Source of the DNA: Methanococcoides sp. LMO-2
GTDB lineage: Archaea > Halobacteriota > Methanosarcinia > Methanosarcinales > Methanosarcinaceae
DNA length: 64,000 bases
Reading direction: 5' to 3'
NCBI RefSeq assembly: GCF_038432375.1
Contig: NZ_JBCAUS010000002.1
Span: forward strand, 620,001 to 684,000
Below, one piece after another: positions 43,221-51,155 of the stretch. A program made the translations under genes and the position numbers. A model generated the notes under the pieces. It saw only the letters and a list, made by a program, of their open reading frames with translations. It did not search any database and was not told where the DNA came from. Numbering within the stretch: the stretch's first letter is position 1; every line of letters begins with the position of its first letter.

Positions 43221-43856
43221 TCAGGAGATGAAATCAACCGTGACACTTTCAACATCCCAGAGAGCTTCCAGCTTCTCGATGATGTCCTCTTTTATTGCAG
43301 CTGCGAACTGATGGTGGGACGGCAGGTCGATAACCACGCGCACGTTGCCTTCATTAACCTCAATTTTCATCACGAGCTCGGTCCTGATGATGTCAAGTCC
43401 CTTGATCGGGTTCATCACATGTTTCAGGCGCCTTTTGATAACTTCCTCGTCGGTGGGCTCGTCCTCCACCACCATTCCGTGCTTTTCCTCATAATCACGG
43501 ATAGCGGAACGAAGTCCCTCTACAGCCAGCACAGAACAGTGTGCTTTCACCGCAGGAAGTCCTCCAAGTGCTTCTGCCGCTTCCTTCCATGTGATCTTCT
43601 TGGCATCTTCAAGGGTCTTGCCCTTTGCAAGCTCAGTAATAATGGAAGCTGTGGCAATGTTGGATGCACAACCATAGGATTCGAAAGAGATATCCTCAAT
43701 AATAAGGGTATCCGGGTTCACCTTCAGGTAAACCGCAACCATGTCCCCACAGGCTGCACTGCCTTCAAGACCCTTTCCGTCAGGGTCCTCCATCTTACCC
43801 ACGTTATGCGGGTTTCTGAAATGCTCAAGTACCTCTTTACTATATGGAAATGTCAT
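43221..43856 (-). CDS. iscU: IscU-type Fe-S scaffold fused to a MIP18-like domain
   Basis: Residues 1-130 are an IscU/NifU scaffold: the cluster ligands are Cys36 (in ACGD, with the usual Asp38), Cys63 (YGCAS) and Cys107 (KAHCSV). Residues 137-211 are an extra domain resembling MIP18/SufT (DUF59): MNPIKGLDIIRTELVMKIEV, then VRVVIDLPSHHQFAAAIKEDI and ALWDVESVTVDF. The position where many MIP18 proteins have TSPGCP is replaced by LPSHHQ. It assembles or hands over Fe-S clusters with the upstream desulfurase-like protein, 30 bases away. GTG four codons earlier is in frame; AGAGGTGA fits the ATG at 43856. Confidence 0.85.
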   Translation of the reverse strand: MTFPYSKEVLEHFRNPHNVGKMEDPDGKGLEGSAACGDMVAVYLKVNPDTLIIEDISFESYGCASNIATASIITELAKGKTLEDAKKITWKEAAEALGGLPAVKAHCSVLAVEGLRSAIRDYEEKHGMVVEDEPTDEEVIKRRLKHVMNPIKGLDIIRTELVMKIEVNEGNVRVVIDLPSHHQFAAAIKEDIIEKLEALWDVESVTVDFIS

Positions 43857-43886
43857 AAAACCACTCACCTCTTCCTCTTTATTGGT

Positions 43887-45056
43887 TTAATCGTCTGCTG
43901 ACAGCGGGCTGATAGCCCTGAGATTTTCAACAACTTCCTTCAATGCATCAATGATGGCATCTGCATCTTCCATGGTGTTGAACCTTCCGAAACTGAAGCG
44001 CAATGAACCATGGGCCCGCTCGTGATCGCCGCCGATACCAAGGATCACGTGACTTGCCTCAAGGGAACGACTGAAACATGCTGATCCGGTGCTCACGGCA
44101 AATCCCATCATATCCAGATGTAATGTGATGGATTCACCTTCGACATAATGGAAGGTCAGGTTAGCGTTCTGTGGCAACCTGCTGGTAGCACTGCCATTAA
44201 GAGTGACATGTGAGATCTCGGACTGTACTCTTTCAATAATGCGATCCCTCATGGCTTTGAGCTGTTCGTTCTCCTCAGGAGTAACCAGCTCAACGGCCGT
44301 TGCAAAACCCACGGCACCCGGGATATTCTCAATACCCGCACGCAGGTCGAACTCTTGGAAGCCACCATCCATCCACTTGTTGATAGGGGTGCCTTCTCTA
44401 ATATACAGTGCACCAACACCACGCGGGCCATGGATAGTATGGGCTGAGACCGTCACAAGGTCAACAGAGACCTGGCTTACATCGAGTGGAAGCCTTGTAA
44501 AACTATGAGTAGCATCAGTATGAAGCAATACACCCTTTTCCTTACAGATGTCTGCTATTGCCTTGATGTCCTGTACAGTACCTATCTCCTGGTTTGCATA
44601 CTGGATGGATACCAGTGCTGTCTGCGGGGTGATAGCAGCCTTGAGCATCTCAAGGTCAAGGACACCTTCACTGTCAACATCTATGAAATCGACCTTGTAG
44701 CCCTGTTTCTCAAGCATCTTTGCAGTGTTCAACACATCAAAGTCTTCCAGACGGGATACGATGAGATGATCATCCTTCTTGCCCTTCAATGCAGAAAGGA
44801 CTCCTTTTATGGCCATATTGCTCGATTCGGTGCTTCCCGAAGTGAACACGATCTCATTGGCATCCGCCCCAAGAGCCGATGCAATTACCTTCCTTGATCT
44901 TTCAAGACCTTCCTTGGATTCAATTCCCATGGAATAACCAAACTCGGAAGTAGCAACTGCATAAGTATCAAAAAAATACGGTTTCATTGCCTCAAGCACC
45001 CTTTCATCCAGGCGGGTACTGGCAGCATTGTCAAGATATACTGTCTTATCGAACAT
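43887..45056 (-). CDS. IscS/NifS-like protein lacking the PLP-binding lysine
   Basis: A 389-residue fold-type I aminotransferase-like protein of the NifS/IscS family, with YLDNAASTRLDERVLEAM at the start, SLRFSFGRFNT near the end, and the persulfide Cys327 in STGSACFSRSLEASHV. The PLP site is altered: the segment that is SAHKxxGPKG in desulfurases reads SAHTIHGPRG, with Thr207 (codon ACT) at the lysine position; the stacking His of TEH is Asp (LED); and DAxQ is DATH. It probably cannot form the PLP aldimine. A similar Lys loss is known in Archaeoglobus IscS, which still binds IscU. It is upstream of the iscU gene. Confidence 0.88.
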   Translation of the reverse strand: MFDKTVYLDNAASTRLDERVLEAMKPYFFDTYAVATSEFGYSMGIESKEGLERSRKVIASALGADANEIVFTSGSTESSNMAIKGVLSALKGKKDDHLIVSRLEDFDVLNTAKMLEKQGYKVDFIDVDSEGVLDLEMLKAAITPQTALVSIQYANQEIGTVQDIKAIADICKEKGVLLHTDATHSFTRLPLDVSQVSVDLVTVSAHTIHGPRGVGALYIREGTPINKWMDGGFQEFDLRAGIENIPGAVGFATAVELVTPEENEQLKAMRDRIIERVQSEISHVTLNGSATSRLPQNANLTFHYVEGESITLHLDMMGFAVSTGSACFSRSLEASHVILGIGGDHERAHGSLRFSFGRFNTMEDADAIIDALKEVVENLRAISPLSADD

Positions 45057-45120
45057 CTGGCAAACACCTCTTTGATCAAATAAATTCTAATGTCGGACAT
45101 ACTCTGCCGAAATACAACAG

Positions 45121-45142
45121 ATGGCTGAAATAAAACAGCCAT
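45121..45142 (-). promoter_or_regulatory. Hairpin in the leader of the iscS-like operon
   Basis: ATGGCTG (45121-45127) and CAGCCAT (45136-45142) form a perfect 7-bp stem with an 8-base AT loop, 65-85 bases before the iscS-like start. A TATA-like CAATATAATC lies about 30 bases further upstream, so the hairpin would be at the very 5' end of the mRNA or overlap the transcription start. Confidence 0.4.
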
Positions 45143-45312
45143 AGCAGAGAGTAAATGATATACAGAGATTATATTGGCAACTGTATAAAGCGTTAACCAT
45201 TTACTGTTAAGTTAATACCGGAGAGGAAGGGTAAGATATTGGAAACGAATCATTTAACTGGTGGGAAGGGATAGAGAAGAATAAGCAGTAATTACTGCTT
45301 ATGCATAAGGTA

Positions 45313-46104
45313 TCATCTGGACCTTACGATCTCTTCGGCTATCTTTGCAGCTTTTACACCGGACTCCAACATTCCACCAAATGTAGGACCCATTCTGGAA
45401 AGACCAAAGCATGTAGCTGCAGCCATTCCCGTAACTACGAGTCCCGGGTAAAGCTCTGACGTGTTGTTTACCACAGCATCCTCGGAATTATCAACATCCA
45501 TTCCTAAGAAGCCTTTAAGGTCCACAAGACCACGGTCTGCCAGGGAGTTAGCTACAACTGCATCATGACCTGTCGCATCAATAACGCATTTTGTCTCAAT
45601 GGCCACCGGATCAACACAGGTGATAGCACGTGGAAGGGCTGATACTGGCGTCCAGTTCGTAACAGCACCGCAAACACGACCGTCCCTGAGGACCACATCA
45701 TCGAACTTGTTCATGTTAAGCATGAAAGCACCTGCATCACAGGCAGCTGAGATCAGCTTGGAACACGCAGAAGGAGCATCTGCAACATAGAGACCTTCCT
45801 TTATGTCCGGAACTTCCTTGTAAGGAACCCCTAGCTGGTCAAATATTTTCTGGGCAGGTGCCCTGACTGTGACCTTGTTCATCAGGTACCCACCTAGCCA
45901 AAAACCGCCACCAAAGTAATTGTTGCTCTCAAGTACAACGGTCTTTAAACCACTGGAAGCAAGATCACGTGCTGCTACAAGACCACTTGGACCGCCGCCA
46001 ACAATGATCACATCACTTTCAATGTGATTAAGGAAATCTCCAAGGAATTCTTCAACTATCGAACGAGTAATATCTTTTTCAGTTGCTTGTGCGAATTGAT
46101 TCAT
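45313..46104 (-). CDS. thi4: Thi4-type thiazole synthase
   Basis: Makes the thiazole precursor of thiamine from NAD and glycine with iron and a sulfur donor. At 263 residues it has the FAD-like Rossmann start DVIIVGGGPSGLVAARDLA (31-49), ESNNYFGGGFWLGGYLMN, and the C-terminal MGPTFGGMLESGVKAAKIAEEI. At the active-site position before the conserved DP (TCVDPVAIE) it has Cys163, as in yeast and plant suicide enzymes, whereas Methanocaldococcus-type enzymes have His. A longer frame reaches 46191, but GGTGAAGAA directly precedes the ATG at 46104. tRNA-Cys lies 87 bases upstream on the same strand. Confidence 0.9.
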   Translation of the reverse strand: MNQFAQATEKDITRSIVEEFLGDFLNHIESDVIIVGGGPSGLVAARDLASSGLKTVVLESNNYFGGGFWLGGYLMNKVTVRAPAQKIFDQLGVPYKEVPDIKEGLYVADAPSACSKLISAACDAGAFMLNMNKFDDVVLRDGRVCGAVTNWTPVSALPRAITCVDPVAIETKCVIDATGHDAVVANSLADRGLVDLKGFLGMDVDNSEDAVVNNTSELYPGLVVTGMAAATCFGLSRMGPTFGGMLESGVKAAKIAEEIVRSR

Positions 46105-46191
46105 TTCTTCACCTGTTTTATAGGATGATAGGGAAGTGCAGGAGATGCAAAGCAGAAAAGTAAAAGGATTCAGCCCTACACCTAATTCCAA

Positions 46192-46262
46192 AGGCCGGAG
46201 TGAGAATCGAACTCACATACTCCGATCTGCAGTCGGACGCATAACCACTCTGCCATCCAGCC
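46192..46262 (-). tRNA. tRNA-Cys(GCA)
   Basis: On the minus strand GGCTGGA and TCCGGCC form a 7-bp acceptor with one T-G pair and discriminator U; the D-arm is GCAGAGTGGTTATGC, the anticodon arm TCCGA-CTGCAGA-TCGGA gives anticodon GCA, and the T-arm is GTGAG-TTCGATT-CTCAC. No CCA is encoded and there is no intron. A palindromic site lies 12-41 bases upstream and thi4 starts 87 bases downstream. Confidence 0.93.
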
Positions 46263-46273
46263 AATTGGCGATA

Positions 46274-46303
46274 ATTCACTATTGTGAATCACAATCGTGA
46301 ATA
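46274..46303. promoter_or_regulatory. Palindromic operator-like site at the tRNA-Cys promoter
   Basis: ATTCAC-TATT-GTGAAT (46274-46289) is a perfect inverted repeat with a 4-base spacer, followed by a second overlapping half-palindrome TCAC-AATC-GTGA (46288-46299 region). The TATA box of tRNA-Cys (CTATAAATAG, minus strand, 46314-46323) is just upstream, so the sites would cover the transcription start. The same 15 bases occur at 49354-49368. Confidence 0.6.
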
Positions 46304-46603
46304 TATGACGATACTATTTATAGATTATGTTGTGAGCAAAATAAGGGAAATTCAACAAATGAAGTTTTAAACAAATCTAATTAGACATATACGGAATAGA
46401 AGATTAATTGTTTGGCATAAGAATAATATCTGAATATTGCTAAATAATAACCTATCGATATTTCAAAAATTTTAAGCATATACAGCGATACTACTGATAT
46501 CTTTTTATGGAATATACAAATTAATATAATTAGCTAAGTTATACTTTAACAATTATTAAATTGATCCGCCGTAAACAGGAAGTTCTAAGAAGGAGTTTGC
46601 TGA
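46304..46603. other. AT-rich intergenic DNA before the histidine kinase
   Basis: Contains the tRNA-Cys TATA box at its left end (46314-46323) and presumably the kinase promoter further right, where several AT-rich TATA-like stretches occur. AAGGAG at about 46590 is the ribosome site of the kinase. I see no gene in it. Confidence 0.4.
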
Positions 46604-48883
46604 ATGAATCTAAAAGATATCACATTGAGAAAAAGACTCACAATGTATATTGTTATTGGAACATTCCTTGTTTTCATTGCATCAACTTCAGTTATAATCT
46701 CAACCACAACATCACAACATGAAGAACTTGCATATCAACAATCCATAGAAATAGCAAGAAAGCATGCAAATGAGTTCAATGCAGATCAGGTAAAATATCA
46801 TACCGCGTCAAAGATCATCGCAGACATGATTTCTGATAGCCTTATATGTGACCGAAACGAAGCAAACATGATTCTAAGAGAGATTCTTACAAAGAATCCA
46901 GAGATCGTGGGCACATACGTTTGTTTTGAACCTGATGCATACGATGGCGAAGATATAAAATATGCAAACACCTATGGCCATGATTCTACAGGGAGATTCA
47001 TACCATACTGGAACAAGCTGGATGGAAATATAACCCTTGATCCTTTACACGACTATGAGGAACTTGACTACTACAGATTACCAAAAGAAACGGGAGAGTA
47101 TGTACTCACCGAGCCATATTGGTATGAAGATAAGATCATTATAAGTCATTCAACACCGATCTTCAATGAGGATGAGTTCATTGGGATAGGTGGTGTTGAT
47201 GTTACACTTAATGGAATGGACAGCGTTGTAAGTAACGTAACCGCCTTTAATGCAGGATATGCCATATTGAGCAGTAACCAGGGCGTTATTCTTTCGCACC
47301 CTACTAAAAAAGAATGGATAGGTGAGAAGACACTCTATGAATTCAATGATGACATCGCTAAAATGGCACTTGATATCAAAGAAGGAAAAAGCGGTCACAT
47401 TGAAACTATCGATCCGGTTACAGGAAAAGAAGTTGTTGCATTCTACGAACCTACAAAAGAAGGAAATTATTCATTCATACTCGTGGTTCCGGAAGAAGAC
47501 ATGCTCGAAGGTGTTGTGAACCTGAGGAACGAACTTATCTCAATATCAGTAATAGCAATATTGTTCATGGGACTGGTTGCATTCTTCACGGCAAACTCTC
47601 TGAGCAAAAACATAGGCAATATTCTTGATGATTTCGAAGACATCTCTGAATCCGCCCTGAAAGGTAATTTTGATGCAAGAGCGAAAACTGAAACCGATGT
47701 TGATTTCAAGCAATTTACGAAAAGATTGAATCAGCTGCTTGACAATCTTCAGAGTTCAAATGAACTGAACGAACAGATGATATACGTCATCGACCACAGT
47801 CCGGTGACCGTCTTCAAATGGAAGAATGAAAAGGGCTGGCCTGTTGAGGTCGTATCAGGTAACATAAAGCAATTTGGATATGTTGCTAATGATTTCATCT
47901 CAAAGGAAATCGATTATGCAGATATAATTCATCCAGATGATGTAAAGAGAGTAGAAGAAACGCTTTCAAAGAGACTTGAAGAAGGCATACCACATTTTAC
48001 CAGTCAATATCGCATAATAACAAAAAACGGAGAGCACCGTTGGGTTGAAGAACAAACACTTTTGCAGGTCGACAAGAAGACGAACATGAAGTACCTGCTG
48101 GGAATTATCGTTGATATCACAGATAGAAAGATCGCACAGGATCAGATAATTAAAGCTAAAATGGCTGCAGAAGCTGCTAATCAGACAAAAAGCGAATTCC
48201 TGGCAAATATGAGCCATGAGCTGCGAACGCCACTCAATTCAATAATCGGTTTTTCAGACATATTGATCGAGAATATTCCAGGCCCAACCAACGAAAAACA
48301 ACTAAAGTACATTACTAACATAAAGAACAGCGGAGAACATCTATTAGACCTGATCAATGGAATTCTTGACCTTTCTAAGGTCGAAGCTGGAAAAATGGAA
48401 GTCCTATATGAAGAATTCAACTTCAAAGAAGTGACCGATGAAGTAGTAATGATAATAAAACCACTTGCATTGAAGAAAAATATCGGATTGCAAGTCAATA
48501 TTGAACCTTGCCTATCAACAATAAATGCAGACAGGACAAAACTCAAACAGATACTTTACAATCTTCTTAGCAATGCGATCAAGTTCACATCTGAAAAAGG
48601 AGAAATTCGACTGTTAGCAACAATATCCTACGACATTCTTAGAGTAGATGTTATAGACAACGGAATTGGAATTGATCCTAGAGATATTGAGAAATTATTC
48701 CAGCCTTTCAGTCAGATCGATTCAGATAGTTCCAGAAATTACCAGGGAACCGGACTCGGATTGGCCCTTGTGAAGAATTTTGTCGAATTGCATGGCGGAA
48801 GTGTCAACATCGACAGCAAGAAAGGATCAGGAAGTACATTCTCATTTAAAATACCTTCCAAAGGAATGAAGGATCATGAATAA
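46604..48883 (+). CDS. Membrane sensor histidine kinase with Cache and PAS domains
   Basis: A 759-residue kinase. A helix at about 12-34 and another at about 306-328 enclose a double-Cache-like sensor domain (IVGTYVCFEPDAYDGED, YVLTEPYWYEDKIIISHSTPI). A HAMP-like segment follows, then a PAS domain (about 395-510: YVIDHSPVTVFKWKNE, ending in LLGIIVDITDRKIAQ), HisKA with phospho-acceptor His538 in FLANMSHELRTPLN, and HATPase_c with NAIKFTSEKG and GTGLGLALVKNFVELHGG. It likely senses a small molecule outside the cell. No response regulator is adjacent; the nearest regulator is the small HTH gene at 48957. Confidence 0.92.
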   Translation: MNLKDITLRKRLTMYIVIGTFLVFIASTSVIISTTTSQHEELAYQQSIEIARKHANEFNADQVKYHTASKIIADMISDSLICDRNEANMILREILTKNPEIVGTYVCFEPDAYDGEDIKYANTYGHDSTGRFIPYWNKLDGNITLDPLHDYEELDYYRLPKETGEYVLTEPYWYEDKIIISHSTPIFNEDEFIGIGGVDVTLNGMDSVVSNVTAFNAGYAILSSNQGVILSHPTKKEWIGEKTLYEFNDDIAKMALDIKEGKSGHIETIDPVTGKEVVAFYEPTKEGNYSFILVVPEEDMLEGVVNLRNELISISVIAILFMGLVAFFTANSLSKNIGNILDDFEDISESALKGNFDARAKTETDVDFKQFTKRLNQLLDNLQSSNELNEQMIYVIDHSPVTVFKWKNEKGWPVEVVSGNIKQFGYVANDFISKEIDYADIIHPDDVKRVEETLSKRLEEGIPHFTSQYRIITKNGEHRWVEEQTLLQVDKKTNMKYLLGIIVDITDRKIAQDQIIKAKMAAEAANQTKSEFLANMSHELRTPLNSIIGFSDILIENIPGPTNEKQLKYITNIKNSGEHLLDLINGILDLSKVEAGKMEVLYEEFNFKEVTDEVVMIIKPLALKKNIGLQVNIEPCLSTINADRTKLKQILYNLLSNAIKFTSEKGEIRLLATISYDILRVDVIDNGIGIDPRDIEKLFQPFSQIDSDSSRNYQGTGLGLALVKNFVELHGGSVNIDSKKGSGSTFSFKIPSKGMKDHE

Positions 48884-48956
48884 GTGAGAAATTAAGAATG
48901 GGTCATAAAGACAAAAAAGGAATAGTGAATTCCGAATATCTCCGGTTAAAAGACCA

Positions 48957-49277
48957 TCACTCATCTGCAGGGCAGGCGCCCTCACCTCTTCTTAAGTACC
49001 TGCAGATCTCACAGATCTTTGCAGCCACATTGTCCACCTTGCCTTCCTGTATCTCAAGAGCGAGATTTGCTATCGACTCTTTCACATCGTCATCGAACTC
49101 TATGCGGTAACCTCGTTTTTTCGTCAGGTACTGGGATACGGCAGATGGGGCCATGCCAAACATCTTTGCAACTTCCTTCTGTGAGATCCCGTTCTTTACA
49201 AGTTCCATTGCAAGAGCCGCACGGATCGCAGGAAGAATATCCCACACAACTGCCTGACAGGGAGTTTCCAGATTCAT
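48957..49277 (-). CDS. Small archaeal HTH regulator with C-terminal Cys motif
   Basis: A 106-residue protein of the COG2522-like predicted regulators. An XRE-type helix-turn-helix covers about 25-60 (ELVKNGISQKEVAKMFGMAPSAVSQYLTKKRG). The rest contains CEIC near 87-90 plus single Cys residues near both ends (ETPCQ, GACPADE), which could hold a metal or Fe-S cluster or form a thiol switch. It is convergent with the kinase gene. A palindrome identical to that at the tRNA-Cys promoter lies immediately upstream of its TATA box, which suggests autoregulation. Confidence 0.8.
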   Translation of the reverse strand: MNLETPCQAVVWDILPAIRAALAMELVKNGISQKEVAKMFGMAPSAVSQYLTKKRGYRIEFDDDVKESIANLALEIQEGKVDNVAAKICEICRYLRRGEGACPADE

Positions 49278-49342
49278 GATATCACTAACAGAATTGTAGC
49301 CATTACAGTTTCGAATGGCATTTATAGGATATACCTTCGTAA

Positions 49343-49369
49343 CATATATAGGTATTCACTATTGTGAAA
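49343..49369 (-). promoter_or_regulatory. Promoter and palindromic operator of the HTH regulator
   Basis: On the minus strand CCTATATATG (about 49343-49352) is a TATA box some 66-75 bases before the ATG. Directly upstream, overlapping the expected TFB-binding element, is ATTCAC-TATT-GTGAA (49354-49368 on the plus strand). A protein bound there would block TFB, the usual mode of archaeal repressors. The rest of the gap to 49549 is AT-rich with the surface protein promoter. Confidence 0.6.
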
Positions 49370-49549
49370 TTCTAAAGAATAGATTATATAAATAAAAGAT
49401 GTATGTAATGGTAGGCACTCTTAGACGTATTCGTATTGTCTGCAACATAGGTATAAGAGTTAAATAAAATATGATATTATATATTGTCTATTGATAAATA
49501 AAAATTAGAATTCAATAATCACAATGATTAGTTATTAAAGAGGGGTCTC

Positions 49550-51142
49550 ATGTTCAGGAAAGCTTTGATCATATTACTTATGGTATTTTGTGTGTTCTCA
49601 CTTACGGCATCTGCATACACACTTGATGATATCGAATGGAAATCGACAGAAACAGCCACACTTCACTGGGGACATAGCTTCGAGAACGGGGAAGCAAAAG
49701 ATGACTCTTATGACACATATGTTATCAAAGCAGAAGATTTTTCAGTTGATGGATTTGTTTCCCTGTCCCTATCAAAAGATGGGCAGATCAAAGATATTGC
49801 ATCCCTTGGCATGGCTGACAGCTGGGAATACAGGGATGAAGAGAATGGTCAGGATGTAAAACTCTTTATCAAGGAAATTAAGACCAATGTTGACCAGTGG
49901 ACAGGTAATATGGAAGACCCTACTGTGAAGGTCGAAGTATATAGAAGAGGTGTCCCTGAATTTGACATTAAGATCGAAACGGAACAAAATGAGTACGACC
50001 CAAGATCACCAAGCAATCCAAAAGAAGTTGTCACTACAATAACTGTCAAAAATAAAGGATATGCGGAAGCAGAAGATGTTGAGGTCATTGTTGATCCTGC
50101 AGGAATGGAGCTTGCCGATGGAGATCTCAAGACCAGAATAACAAGTTTAGCTAAAGATGAGACAGCTGAAGTAATTGAGGTCGAACTTGAAGTACCCCAC
50201 CTCTGGGAAGAAACTGATCTTGATATTGAAGTAACTGTAAGAGCTAAAGACATCAACGGCGACATACACGAAGACATTGAGGATAAGGAAATAACCGTGA
50301 TGCCAAAAGCTGAACTAATTGTTACAAAAACAATTACTGAGGAGATCTACATGGATGAGACCGCATATGTCTCGGTAGCTATCCGCAATTATGGCATTTA
50401 CAGCATGAATTCTGTAACAATAAAAGACACTGTACTTTCCAGTATGGAGCTTAAAGACAGTGTAACACTTGAAAAAACGGTATCATTCAAGCCCGGGGAA
50501 ACAATTGAAGTATTCTCCTATGCACTAAAGCCTATCAAGCCAGGAACATATACATCACCTGAAGTAGTTGCAACCTATGTCGCTTCTAACGGTAAAACAT
50601 ACACTTATGATTCTGAGGAACCAAAGATAGAGATTAACGGCCCATACGTAGTCCTATCACAGAGCGTGGACAAAACAAACGTACAACCTGGAACAGAAGT
50701 TAAGGTCACGGTTTCCACCAAGAACGAAGGTAATAGGGATGCAAGCACCAGAGTATCATCTACTGACTTCCCCGAAGGTACAACCTTTGTAAGCGGTGAT
50801 ACTTCTTTTGACAAAGTACTTGGCAAAGGAGAATCCGGAAGCTATTCCTACGTCTTGAAGATGAACGACGAAGGAACGTTCAAACTGCCAGCAGCAACTG
50901 CAACATTCATTGATATGGAAAGCTACAAAGGAGAGAAGATCTCCAATATGCCTGAGATAACGGTCAAGATCCCGGAGCCTGAGCAAAGCGAATCTTCATC
51001 AAGTACAAGCAACCCATCCAGTGACAGCACCTCCCAGCCAGGAACAGAATCCAATGAAGAGGTTGTTGAACCAGGCTTTGAATCGATCTTTGCAATTGCC
51101 GCACTTGCTGGCGTTTACATCGCAATAAGAAGGAGAAGATAA
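49550..51142 (+). CDS. S-layer-type surface protein with PGF-CTERM sorting signal
   Basis: A 530-residue exported protein: signal peptide (about 1-22), a TLHWGHSFENGE-containing N-domain, then several CARDB/DUF11-like beta-sandwich repeats (about 140-230, 240-350 and 360-480), a Ser/Thr-rich linker (SSSSTSNPSSDSTSQPG), and the C-terminal motif EPGFESIFAIAALAGVYIAIRRRR. That end is a PGF-CTERM signal, processed by archaeosortase A, which would anchor the protein to a lipid. GAGGGG precedes the start. The next gene is a paralogue sharing the N-domain but without the sorting signal. Confidence 0.85.
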   Translation: MFRKALIILLMVFCVFSLTASAYTLDDIEWKSTETATLHWGHSFENGEAKDDSYDTYVIKAEDFSVDGFVSLSLSKDGQIKDIASLGMADSWEYRDEENGQDVKLFIKEIKTNVDQWTGNMEDPTVKVEVYRRGVPEFDIKIETEQNEYDPRSPSNPKEVVTTITVKNKGYAEAEDVEVIVDPAGMELADGDLKTRITSLAKDETAEVIEVELEVPHLWEETDLDIEVTVRAKDINGDIHEDIEDKEITVMPKAELIVTKTITEEIYMDETAYVSVAIRNYGIYSMNSVTIKDTVLSSMELKDSVTLEKTVSFKPGETIEVFSYALKPIKPGTYTSPEVVATYVASNGKTYTYDSEEPKIEINGPYVVLSQSVDKTNVQPGTEVKVTVSTKNEGNRDASTRVSSTDFPEGTTFVSGDTSFDKVLGKGESGSYSYVLKMNDEGTFKLPAATATFIDMESYKGEKISNMPEITVKIPEPEQSESSSSTSNPSSDSTSQPGTESNEEVVEPGFESIFAIAALAGVYIAIRRRR

Positions 51143-51155
51143 ACAGGTAATGCAA

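Noticed and set aside
46105-46191. TPP riboswitch upstream of thi4
   Set aside because: The 87 bases between tRNA-Cys and thi4 lack the CUGAGA and other conserved thi-box stretches and are too short for the full element.
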